From Cupriavidus sp. YR651 (GTDB taxonomy: Bacteria > Pseudomonadota > Gammaproteobacteria > Burkholderiales > Burkholderiaceae): DNA of 64,000 bases. Location of the stretch: positions 714,304 through 778,303 of the forward strand of contig NZ_FMYZ01000001.1 of assembly GCF_900101625.1 (NCBI RefSeq), given 5' to 3'. The translations under genes and the position numbers were made by a program. This document shows positions 18,662 to 26,660 of this stretch, piece by piece (the first letter of the stretch is position 1; every line of letters begins with the position of its first letter). A model generated the notes under the pieces. It was not told the DNA's origin. It searched no databases and worked only from the letters and a program-made list of their open reading frames with translations.

Positions 18662-19417
18662 TTACTGCTCGACCACCTTGGAGGTCAGGCCCACGGCCTT
18701 GACCCGCTTGTCGGCCGCATCGGCGGCATCGCGATCGGCAAACGGGCCGGCACGCAACAGGATGCGCTCGCCATCGGCCAGCACTTTCTTTTCCACGTAG
18801 GCCGGCACCTTGCTCGCCTTGAGCTTCGCCAGCCAGTTCTTTGCGCGTTCCTCCGACGAGAACGCGCCAATCAGAATCAGGTACTTGCCACTGCCAGTGG
18901 CCTTGTCCGCCTTGTCCTGCTTCGCGTCGGCGATCTTCGCATCGGCCTTGGCGTCCGGCTTCGCATCAGCCTTTGCATCGGCCCGCGGCTTGTCCGACGT
19001 GGCGGCCGCGGGGGTGCTGACCAGTTCCTCGCCGGCATCGAGCGCGGCGTCATTGCGGGACGGGTTCTGCGCAGGTGGCAGCGGATCGGCCTTGCGGGCC
19101 TCGACCTTGGGTTTCTGGGAGACGCCCTGCCCGTTCGCGACCTTGACGGCCACGTCTTCCGATACCGGGCGTGGCTTGTGTTCGAACACGATGGGCAGGA
19201 CGATGACCGCCGCCACCAGCAGTACCACCGCGCCGATCAGGCGGCGCCGTGCACGTTGCTTCTGGGGAAAGTCGGGGTCGAGGGTGTCGTCGGCGTATTC
19301 CTCCGCCAGCCGGCGCGACGAAGCGATGCCGGCGCCTGCGTCTGAGCGCGTGCGGCGACCGCGTCCGGGTGCCGGGTCAGTGCCCTTGCGGGACGAGAAC
19401 AGCGAAAGCAGGCCCAT
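18662..19417 (-). CDS. SPOR-domain membrane protein (DedD-like)
   Basis: A 251-residue single-pass inner-membrane protein. A basic cytoplasmic N-terminus precedes one helix (about residues 61-79, LIGAVVLLVAAVIVLPIVF). A low-complexity periplasmic linker with repeated A-D-A-K units follows, then a C-terminal SPOR domain (about 178-250) beginning GKYLILIGAFSSEERAKNW. SPOR domains bind denuded glycan strands at the septum, so the protein probably acts in cell division. It sits 36 bases after folC and before cvpA, the same order as dedD-cvpA-purF in E. coli. Confidence 0.87.
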   Translation of the reverse strand: MGLLSLFSSRKGTDPAPGRGRRTRSDAGAGIASSRRLAEEYADDTLDPDFPQKQRARRRLIGAVVLLVAAVIVLPIVFEHKPRPVSEDVAVKVANGQGVSQKPKVEARKADPLPPAQNPSRNDAALDAGEELVSTPAAATSDKPRADAKADAKPDAKADAKIADAKQDKADKATGSGKYLILIGAFSSEERAKNWLAKLKASKVPAYVEKKVLADGERILLRAGPFADRDAADAADKRVKAVGLTSKVVEQ

Positions 19418-19453
19418 AAATGCCCAAAGAGTGGTTCGGTGCGATGTCGTCGA

Positions 19454-20764
19454 CTAGTTCGCCTGGGTGGCGCGATATGCCATCACGCCGGCAACCGTAT
19501 AGAACGACCCGAAGACTAGGATTCTATCATTCTCGGTCGCTCTCTCGATGGCATCTCGATATGCCATTTCCGGGCTCGAGAAGCACGCGGCCGTATTGTC
19601 CGGGCCTTCCCGGAAGCCGCCCGCCTCAAGCTTTTCCAGCACCTCGGCGGCGCTGGCGGCGCGGTCCGTAGGCAGGTCGCACAGGCACCAGTGGTCAACC
19701 TTGTCCGCCACGTGGTGCAGCACCCCGGCGATGTCCTTGTCCGCCATGGCGCCAAACACCGCGTAGGTGTAGCGGAAGAACCCCATGTTTTCGAGGTTCT
19801 GGCCCAGCGTGGCGGCCGCATGGGGATTGTGCGCGACATCGAGGATCACCGCGGGACGGCCCGGCATGACCTGGAAGCGCCCTGGCAACTCCACGAAAGC
19901 CAGCCCGTTGCGGACTTCCTGCGCGCTGACGGGCAACTGCGGGCGCATGGCCTGAAGTGCCGCCAGCGCGGCGGACGCGTTCAGGAGCTGGTTGGCTCCG
20001 CGCAGCGCCGGGTAGCCAAGGCCATTGAGCTTGCGGTCACGTCCCGCCCAGTCCCATTGCTGACGCTCCTGGCCCTGGGCCGCCTGATGGCGAAAATCGC
20101 GGCCCACGAGCCACAGGTCGGCGCCGATGGCCTCGGCGTGGTCGATCAGCGATTGCGGGGGCATCGGGTCGCCGCAGATGGCGGGCACATTCGGGCGGAA
20201 GATGCCGGCCTTCTCGTAGCCGATCTTCTCGCGCGTATCACCGAGGTACTGGGTGTGGTCAATGTCAACGCTGGTGATGACGGCGCAGTCCGTATCGATC
20301 ACATTGACGGCGTCCAGCCGGCCGCCCAGCCCCACTTCCAGGATGATCGCGTCGAGCCCCGCAGCGGCGAAGGCGTGAATAATCGCCAGCGTGGTGAATT
20401 CGAAGTACGTCAGGCTGACCGGGTCGGCAAAGCTCGTCCGCGCACGTTCCACCGCCTCGAAGTGCGGCAGCAACTGGGCATCGGTGGCCTGCTCGCCATT
20501 GATGCGCGCGCGCTCGTTGAAGGTGATCAGGTGCGGCGACGTATGCAGGCCAACCTTGTAGCCCGCCTCCAGCAGGATGCGCTCCAGTATCGCGCAGGTG
20601 GAGCCCTTGCCATTGGTCCCGCCGACGGTGAAGACCACGGCGTCGATCCGCAGGCCCATTGCTTCCTTGACGCGCGTGATGCGGGTCAGGCCCATGTCGA
20701 TGCCCACGGGGTGAGCGGTTTCCAGGTGGGTCAGCCAGTCGGGGAGATGATGGAAAATGGGCAT
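19454..20764 (-). CDS. folC: Bifunctional folylpolyglutamate/dihydrofolate synthase
   Basis: A 436-residue Mur-ligase-family enzyme that adds glutamate to dihydropteroate and to folates. The ATP loop is TVGGTNGKGSTCAILE. Other landmarks are HTSPHLITFNERARIN, LEVGLGGRLDAVNVI and the C-terminal ILDVAHNPHAA. The start at 20764 (MPIFHHLPDW) is the normal family start; the frame upstream crosses a terminator. The accD-folC-dedD-cvpA-purF order is conserved in proteobacteria. Confidence 0.94.
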   Translation of the reverse strand: MPIFHHLPDWLTHLETAHPVGIDMGLTRITRVKEAMGLRIDAVVFTVGGTNGKGSTCAILERILLEAGYKVGLHTSPHLITFNERARINGEQATDAQLLPHFEAVERARTSFADPVSLTYFEFTTLAIIHAFAAAGLDAIILEVGLGGRLDAVNVIDTDCAVITSVDIDHTQYLGDTREKIGYEKAGIFRPNVPAICGDPMPPQSLIDHAEAIGADLWLVGRDFRHQAAQGQERQQWDWAGRDRKLNGLGYPALRGANQLLNASAALAALQAMRPQLPVSAQEVRNGLAFVELPGRFQVMPGRPAVILDVAHNPHAAATLGQNLENMGFFRYTYAVFGAMADKDIAGVLHHVADKVDHWCLCDLPTDRAASAAEVLEKLEAGGFREGPDNTAACFSSPEMAYRDAIERATENDRILVFGSFYTVAGVMAYRATQAN

Positions 20765-20828
20765 GCTTGTGGATTCGAACTTCAGGTTGCTTCTGCTTCG
20801 ACGTCGCAGGCGTGGTGGCGGTTCGCCC

Positions 20829-20866
20829 CAGAAAACAAAATGGCGCGGGTCAGCACCCGCGCCATT
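20829..20866 (-). terminator. Intrinsic terminator after accD
   Basis: AATGGCGCGGGT (20839-20850) and ACCCGCGCCATT (20855-20866) give a perfect 12-bp stem with a 4-base loop. On the minus strand it is followed by TTGTTTTC, so transcripts leaving accD should stop here, about 65 bases before the folC start. Confidence 0.8.
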
Positions 20867-20888
20867 GTCCTGCATTCACGCCAATCTT

Positions 20889-21761
20889 TCAGGCCACCGC
20901 GTCCGCTGGTTGCTTTTGCAGCAGCGCCAGCAGTTGCGCCAGTTCCGCGCGCAGCTTGCGGCGATCGACGATCATGTCGATCGCGCCCTTCTGCATCAGG
21001 AATTCGGCACGCTGGAAGCCTTCCGGCAGCTTCTCGCGCACGGTCTGCTCGATCACGCGCGGTCCGGCAAAGCCAATCAGCGCCTTCGGCTCGGCGATGA
21101 CTACATCGCCCAGGAACGCAAAACTGGCCGATACGCCACCCATGGTCGGATCGGTCAGCACGCTGATGAACGGCAGCTTGGCGTTCGACAGCTGGTTCAG
21201 CATGGCCGTGGTCTTGGCCATCTGCATCAGCGACAGCAGGCTTTCCTGCATGCGCGCGCCACCCGTGGCGGTAATGCAGATGAACGGCACCTTCTGCTCC
21301 AGCGCCGCCTGGGCGCCGCGGGCAAAGCGCTCGCCCACCACCGAACCCATGGAACCGCCCATGAACTCGAATTCGAAGCAGCTCACCACCACCGGGATGG
21401 TGTGGATTGCGCCACCCAGGACCACCATCGCGTCAGTCTCGCCGGTGTCCTCCATGGCGGCCTTGATGCGGTCCGGGTACTTCTTCGTGTCCTTGAACTT
21501 CAGCGCGTCCACCGGCACGATTTCCTGGCCGATTTCATAGCGGCCCTCGGCGTCCAGCAGCGCGTCCAGGCGCTCGCGGGAGCGGATGCGCATGTGGTGA
21601 TCGCACTTCGGGCAGACGTGCAGATTGGCCTCGACGTCGGTCCGGTACAGCGTGGCCTCGCACGACGGGCACTTGACCCACAGCCCTTCCGGAATGCCCT
21701 TGCGGGTGGAGGGGTCGGTCTGTTGAATCTTGGGAGGCAGGAGTTTATCCAACCAGCTCAT
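20889..21761 (-). CDS. accD: Acetyl-CoA carboxylase carboxyltransferase subunit beta
   Basis: A 290-residue subunit that, with AccA, transfers the carboxyl group from biotin to acetyl-CoA, giving malonyl-CoA for fatty acid synthesis. The zinc ribbon [10 protein letters not shown]...CPKC is at about residues 31-53. The carboxyltransferase core contains [24 protein letters not shown] and SDPTMGG-like [19 protein letters not shown] precedes the ATG. It is separated from trpA by 182 bases and followed by a terminator. Confidence 0.96.
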   Translation of the reverse strand: MSWLDKLLPPKIQQTDPSTRKGIPEGLWVKCPSCEATLYRTDVEANLHVCPKCDHHMRIRSRERLDALLDAEGRYEIGQEIVPVDALKFKDTKKYPDRIKAAMEDTGETDAMVVLGGAIHTIPVVVSCFEFEFMGGSMGSVVGERFARGAQAALEQKVPFICITATGGARMQESLLSLMQMAKTTAMLNQLSNAKLPFISVLTDPTMGGVSASFAFLGDVVIAEPKALIGFAGPRVIEQTVREKLPEGFQRAEFLMQKGAIDMIVDRRKLRAELAQLLALLQKQPADAVA

Positions 21762-21943
21762 GAAAGCTCCTTTCGGATAGCTGCCGCCCGCGCGCCAGCC
21801 CCCTTCGGCAGGGTCTGGTACAGGGACGGCAGGGAATCAGGCCGCGAATTTACCACGCCGGGGCCGTCTGGCCGAAGCAAAACCCGATCGTTGTTATCAA
21901 TACATCACAATATTGGGCGAGCCGTGTCTGCGCGGCATCACGT

Positions 21944-22741
21944 TCAGGCATCCAGTGCCTGACGAATTTCAGCGATAAACCCGCGCAGCGATTCTACCGC
22001 CTGGCCGCGCGGCGCATCTTCCAGCAGTTGCACCAGGCGGCTGCCGATCACCACGGCGTCCGCCACGCTGCCGATCGCCCGGGCGGTCTGGGCGTCGCGA
22101 ATGCCAAACCCCACACCCACCGGCAGGTTGGCATGGCGCTTGATCAGCGGCAGGCGCGCCGCCACGCTGCCCAGGTCCAGCGTCGCCGACCCGGTCACCC
22201 CCGTCAGCGACACGTAATACAGGTAGCCGCTGGCCACCTTGGCCACGGCCTCGATGCGGGCGTCGGTGGACGTCGGCGCCAGCAGGAAGATCGGATCCAT
22301 CTGGTTGGCGCGCATCAGCGCGGCAAAGGATTCGCTCTCCTCGGGCGGATAGTCCACCACCAGCACGCCGTCCACGCCGGCAGCCTGGGCCGCCTTCGCG
22401 AACACTTCCTCGCCCATGCGCTCGATCGGGTTGGCGTAGCCCATCAGCACCACCGGCGTGGCGGCATTCGTCTTGCGGAACTCGGCCACCCACGCCAGCA
22501 CTTGTTTCAGCGACACGCCATGCGCCAGCGCGCGCTCGGAGGCGCGCTGGATCACCGGGCCGTCGGCCATCGGGTCGGAAAACGGTACGCCGAGTTCGAT
22601 CACGTCGGCGCCACCGGCCACCAGCGCGTGCATCAGGTCCACGGTCAGGCCGGGCTCCGGGTCGCCTGCGGTGATAAACGGGATCAGGCCCTTCTTCTGC
22701 TGCGCGGCCAGCGCCGCGAAAGTCTTCTGGATGCGGGACAT
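21944..22741 (-). CDS. trpA: Tryptophan synthase alpha chain
   Basis: A 265-residue TIM-barrel subunit that cleaves indole-3-glycerol phosphate to indole. The catalytic Glu and Asp lie in [31 protein letters not shown] and GVGFGIRDA are the phosphate-binding loops. It is the last gene of the trpF-trpB-methyltransferase-trpA cluster and begins nine bases after the methyltransferase stop. Confidence 0.97.
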   Translation of the reverse strand: MSRIQKTFAALAAQQKKGLIPFITAGDPEPGLTVDLMHALVAGGADVIELGVPFSDPMADGPVIQRASERALAHGVSLKQVLAWVAEFRKTNAATPVVLMGYANPIERMGEEVFAKAAQAAGVDGVLVVDYPPEESESFAALMRANQMDPIFLLAPTSTDARIEAVAKVASGYLYYVSLTGVTGSATLDLGSVAARLPLIKRHANLPVGVGFGIRDAQTARAIGSVADAVVIGSRLVQLLEDAPRGQAVESLRGFIAEIRQALDA

Positions 22742-22750
22742 GTCAGGGAA

Positions 22751-23683
22751 TCAGATAAGGTGTTGAGCCGCCGACGCTTCCTCATTGGCGTCGTCGTTGG
22801 CCGCGGCCGGGGTTGGCGCGGGCGCCGCTTCGGGGGTGGTGGACGCGATCAGCGGCCTGGCCGCCGATACGCGCTGGCGTACCAGCTCCGCGTACTCCGG
22901 ATTCATCTCGAAGCCGACAAACCGCCGGCCGTGCCGCACGCAAGCCACCGCCGTGGTACCGCTGCCAGTGAACGGGTCCAGCACCAGCCCGCCCGGCGGG
23001 CAGCTGGAGAGCACCATGCGCTCGACAATCTCCAGCGGCTTCTGGGTCGGATGATCGGCCCGCTCCGGGTCCTGCCGGTGAATGCGCGACACGCTCCAGA
23101 GGTCCTTCGGGTTGTATCCCACCTCCAGCCACTTCTTGCCTTCGAAGCGGGGCCGACTGCGCGCCTTCTTGGTCTCGGCGTCATACGGGATGCGCACCGG
23201 GTCCAGGTCGAAGTAATAGTCGCGCTGGCGGGCAAAGAAGCCGATGTTGTCGTGCACCGACGAGAACTTGCGCGTCGTGCCGCCCATGCTCGGCACCCGG
23301 CGGTCCCAGATGATCTCGTTGATCATGGTCAGGCGTTGCTTGAGCATGACGAACAGTTCGGGCGAGTATTGCCAGGTGCAGAACAGGTAAAGCGAGCCGC
23401 GCGGGGCGATCTTGGGCACGATGGCATTCATCCAGCGCTCCGACCATTCCAGGTAGGCCTGCCCGGAGAGGCGGTCTGAATCGTTGCCGTAGTCCTTGCC
23501 CAGTCCGTAAGGCGGATCGGCCACGACCAGGTCGATCGAGCCGTCGGGGATCTTCGCGATCCCTTCGAGCACATCTTCCTGGTACAGGCGCAGCGTCGAC
23601 GTGTCGAGGATATCGATCGCGTCGGCGCCTGCGCCGCCCTCTTCGCCTGCGGACAGCGGTGTGTTGGGTGGCAGCGCGCGCAT
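22751..23683 (-). CDS. Orphan DNA methyltransferase (beta class, DPPY) within the trp operon
   Basis: A 310-residue AdoMet-dependent amino-methyltransferase. The catalytic DPPY is at residues 56-59 and the AdoMet motif FTGSGTT at 238-244, with HPTQKP at 211-216. That order (catalytic, target recognition, AdoMet) defines the beta class, so it methylates N6-adenine or N4-cytosine. No restriction gene is adjacent. Its ATG overlaps the trpB stop (TGATG) and trpA follows after nine bases, so it is translated as part of the trp operon. From memory, Ralstonia and Burkholderia carry a similar enzyme at this site that has been linked to GTWWAC methylation; I cannot verify this here. The C-terminal Ala/Pro/Asn tail looks disordered. 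Confidence 0.88.
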   Translation of the reverse strand: MRALPPNTPLSAGEEGGAGADAIDILDTSTLRLYQEDVLEGIAKIPDGSIDLVVADPPYGLGKDYGNDSDRLSGQAYLEWSERWMNAIVPKIAPRGSLYLFCTWQYSPELFVMLKQRLTMINEIIWDRRVPSMGGTTRKFSSVHDNIGFFARQRDYYFDLDPVRIPYDAETKKARSRPRFEGKKWLEVGYNPKDLWSVSRIHRQDPERADHPTQKPLEIVERMVLSSCPPGGLVLDPFTGSGTTAVACVRHGRRFVGFEMNPEYAELVRQRVSAARPLIASTTPEAAPAPTPAAANDDANEEASAAQHLI

Positions 23684-24876
23684 CAGAGCTTCAGCCCCGA
23701 ACGCTCGGCCACGGTGTGCATGTCCTTGTCGCCGCGGCCGGACAGGTTCACCAGCAGCAGCTTGTCGGCAGGCAGTGTTGGTGCCAGCTTGCATGCGTAG
23801 GCGATGGCATGGCTCGATTCCAGCGCCGGGATGATGCCCTCGATGCGGCAGCAGTCGTGGAAGGCCTTGAGCGCTTCCTCGTCGGTGATCGGCACGTACT
23901 GTGCGCGGCCACTGTCCTTGAGCCATGCATGCTCGGGGCCCACGCCCGGGTAGTCCAGCCCGGCGGACACCGAGTGGGTCTCGATGATCTGGCCGTTCTC
24001 GTCCTGCAGCAGGTAGGTACGGTTGCCGTGCAGCACGCCCGGCGTGCCGCCGGTCAGCGATGCCGCGTGGCGGCCCGTGTCCAGGCCGTCGCCGGCCGCT
24101 TCGACGCCGATCAGCTGCACGTCCTTGTGCTCGATATACGGGTAGAAGATGCCCATCGCATTGGAGCCGCCGCCCACGCAGGCGATGACCGCATCCGGCT
24201 GGCGGCCGGTCATCTCGGGCATCTGCACCTTGGCTTCCTCGCCAATCACGCACTGGAAATCGCGGACCATCATCGGATACGGGTGCGGGCCCGCCACGGT
24301 ACCGATGATGTAGAAAGTGGATTCCACGTTGGTCACCCAGTCGCGCATTGCTTCGTTCAGCGCGTCCTTGAGCGTGCGCGAGCCGCTCTCCACGGGCACC
24401 ACCGTCGCGCCCAGCAGCTTCATGCGATAGACGTTGGCTGCCTGGCGGCGCACGTCCTCGGAACCCATGTAGACCACGCACTCCATGCCGAAGCGAGCAG
24501 CGATCGTCGCCGTGGCCACGCCGTGCTGGCCGGCACCGGTTTCGGCGATCACACGCTTCTTGCCCATGCGTTTGGCGAGCAGCGCCTGGCCGATGACGTT
24601 GTTGATCTTGTGGGCGCCGGTGTGATTCAGGTCCTCGCGCTTGAGGTAGATCTGCGCGCCGCCGAGCAGCTCGCTCCAGCGCTGCGCGTGGTAGATCGGC
24701 GACGGGCGGCCGACGAAGTGCTTCAGTTCGCGCCGGAATTCGGCATCGAACTCCGGGTCCTGCTGGTAGCGCGCATAGGCATCACGCAGTTCGTCCAGCG
24801 CGTGGACCAGGGTCTCGGAAACAAAAGTGCCGCCATAGGGGCCGAAGTGGCCGCGGGAATCGGGCAAGTCGTACAT
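23683..24876 (-). CDS. trpB: Tryptophan synthase beta chain
   Basis: A 397-residue PLP enzyme that condenses indole with serine. The PLP lysine is K90 in [14 protein letters not shown], and the glycine-rich phosphate site is [25 protein letters not shown] is also conserved. The start at 24876 ([16 protein letters not shown]) matches the family; the open frame to 24957 adds an unrelated Arg-rich tail. The stop overlaps the methyltransferase start. Confidence 0.97.
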   Translation of the reverse strand: MYDLPDSRGHFGPYGGTFVSETLVHALDELRDAYARYQQDPEFDAEFRRELKHFVGRPSPIYHAQRWSELLGGAQIYLKREDLNHTGAHKINNVIGQALLAKRMGKKRVIAETGAGQHGVATATIAARFGMECVVYMGSEDVRRQAANVYRMKLLGATVVPVESGSRTLKDALNEAMRDWVTNVESTFYIIGTVAGPHPYPMMVRDFQCVIGEEAKVQMPEMTGRQPDAVIACVGGGSNAMGIFYPYIEHKDVQLIGVEAAGDGLDTGRHAASLTGGTPGVLHGNRTYLLQDENGQIIETHSVSAGLDYPGVGPEHAWLKDSGRAQYVPITDEEALKAFHDCCRIEGIIPALESSHAIAYACKLAPTLPADKLLLVNLSGRGDKDMHTVAERSGLKL

Positions 24877-24996
24877 ATCCAGGCTCTCAGGATAACGTGC
24901 CTGCGCCAATCGGGCAGACACGCGAGGATTCGATGTGGGATGCGGCCGTCGGGCCAAGGCAGGCGATGCCGGGAATATCGGGAAATTCCGGCTGAC

Positions 24997-25713
24997 TCAC
25001 CCTGCCTCCGCCATGCGTACAGCACGCACGAACGCTGCAATGCGGGCGTGGTCTTTCACGCCCTTGGCGGCCTCCACGCCACTGCTCACATCCACAGCGT
25101 AGGGCCGCACGCGTTCAATCGCGCCAGCGACGTTTTGCGCGTTCAACCCACCACTCAAAACGATGCGAGGAGCGCCGTTTGCGGTCGGGGTGCCCGTGCG
25201 GGGCGGATTGGACGGAAGCCATTGGGCGGGAATCAGGGTCCAGTCGAAGACGTGGCCACCGCCGCCGTAGCCTTCCACGAAGGCATCGAGCAACAGGCCG
25301 GCGGCGTCACGATATTGATCGGCGAATTCTACCAAATCGAGGCCCGGTCGGACACGGGCAGCGCGCATGAATGGCAGCCGGCAGCGCCGGGCGATGTCGG
25401 AACACTGCTGGGGCGTCTCGTCGCCGTGGAACTGAAGCAACGTCAACGGCACTCGCTCGGCCACATGCGCCACTTCCTCGGCATCGGCATTGACGAACAG
25501 GCCGACCACCGAGACGAATGGCGGCACGCGCTCGGCCAGTTCGGCGGCACGAGCCACATCGACGTGACGCGGGCTGCCGGCATAGAACACCAGGCCGATG
25601 GCGTCGGCGCCGGCATCGACAGCCGCGCGCACATCGTCCTCGCGCGTGAGGCCGCAGATCTTGATACGGGTACGGGCGGGCACGCCGCCCGCTTCAGGCG
25701 CCGTCATCGGCAA
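24997..25713 (-). CDS. trpF: Phosphoribosylanthranilate isomerase
   Basis: A 238-residue TIM-barrel enzyme of tryptophan synthesis. The catalytic Cys is in [13 protein letters not shown] and the Asp in [23 protein letters not shown] and [10 protein letters not shown] are conserved phosphate-binding parts. The start overlaps the end of truA by 20 bases (14 if the second Met is used), suggesting coupled translation. trpB follows 120 bases downstream. Confidence 0.95.
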   Translation of the reverse strand: MPMTAPEAGGVPARTRIKICGLTREDDVRAAVDAGADAIGLVFYAGSPRHVDVARAAELAERVPPFVSVVGLFVNADAEEVAHVAERVPLTLLQFHGDETPQQCSDIARRCRLPFMRAARVRPGLDLVEFADQYRDAAGLLLDAFVEGYGGGGHVFDWTLIPAQWLPSNPPRTGTPTANGAPRIVLSGGLNAQNVAGAIERVRPYAVDVSSGVEAAKGVKDHARIAAFVRAVRMAEAG

Positions 25714-26515
25714 ATACTCCGTGGAAAACGCTGGCGGACGGGTCCGCCCTGGGAAGGTCGTAGGGCTCAGGATACTTTACGTCAGCGAGGTAGAGGCCGT
25801 CAGGCATGAAGGTCGGCGCGGCCTTGCTGCGGTCGCGGCCCGCCAGCACGCCGGCCATCCAGTCGGCCGGATAGCGCCCGCGCCCTACCGCCACCAGGCA
25901 GCCCATCAGGTTGCGCACCATGTGATGGAGAAACGCGCTGGCGCGAAAGCGCAGAAAAACCCAGTTGCCGTCCGCCTTGATCGTCACGTCGTACATCGTC
26001 TTGACCGGCGACTTGGCCTGGCATTCGGCGGCGCGGAAGGCGGAAAAATCGTGCTCGCCCAGCAGATGGCTGGCGGCGGCGCGCATCGCCTCCACATCCA
26101 GCCGCTGGCCGGGAGGCAGCATCTGATAGCCCGCGCGGCCGTGGATCATCGGCACGCGATGCGGGCCGGTATAGAGCGCGTAGTAATACTTGCGCTCGAA
26201 CGCCAGGAAGCGCGCGTGGAAATTCTCGTCCACAGGCTCGGCCCACTGTACGGCAATGGACGGCGGCAGGAAGGCATTGACGCCGCGCACCCACGAGAAT
26301 TTCTCGCGCGACAGCTCGGTGTCAAGATGGATCACCTGCCCGAGCGCATGCACGCCGGCATCGGTCCGACCCGCCACCGTGGTCAGCAGCCGCACGCCGG
26401 CAAAACGCTCGATCGCGTCTTCCAGGTGGTCCTGCACGGTATTGCGGTGGGGCTGCGACTGCCAGCCGGAAAAGGCTGACCCGTCGTAGTGGAGGCCGAT
26501 GGCGATGCGGTTCAT
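25694..26515 (-). CDS. truA: tRNA pseudouridine(38-40) synthase
   Basis: A 273-residue enzyme that makes pseudouridine at positions 38-40 of the tRNA anticodon arm. The catalytic Asp is in [18 protein letters not shown]. The N-terminus [19 protein letters not shown] and [16 protein letters not shown] are typical. It starts a new unit after the fimV terminator and overlaps trpF, as in many beta-proteobacteria (truA-trpFBA). Confidence 0.95.
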   Translation of the reverse strand: MNRIAIGLHYDGSAFSGWQSQPHRNTVQDHLEDAIERFAGVRLLTTVAGRTDAGVHALGQVIHLDTELSREKFSWVRGVNAFLPPSIAVQWAEPVDENFHARFLAFERKYYYALYTGPHRVPMIHGRAGYQMLPPGQRLDVEAMRAAASHLLGEHDFSAFRAAECQAKSPVKTMYDVTIKADGNWVFLRFRASAFLHHMVRNLMGCLVAVGRGRYPADWMAGVLAGRDRSKAAPTFMPDGLYLADVKYPEPYDLPRADPSASVFHGVFADDGA

Positions 26516-26548
26516 GGATGCGTGAAGTGGCCGACCAAATTGGCCGAA

Positions 26549-26589
26549 CCCAAAAAGAAAATGCGCCGGAAGGGACGCTTCCGGCGCAT
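26549..26589 (-). terminator. Intrinsic terminator after fimV
   Basis: ATGCGCCGGAAG (26561-26572) and CTTCCGGCGCAT (26578-26589) form a perfect 12-bp stem. On the minus strand the hairpin is followed by TTTCTTTTTGGG. It separates fimV from truA. Confidence 0.88.
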
Positions 26590-26660
26590 CGCTTCGGGCT
26601 ACGGCGTCGAGACGCCGCGCAAGCCCTCAATCATACCGGCCTTTGCAGGCCGTCACGGCG

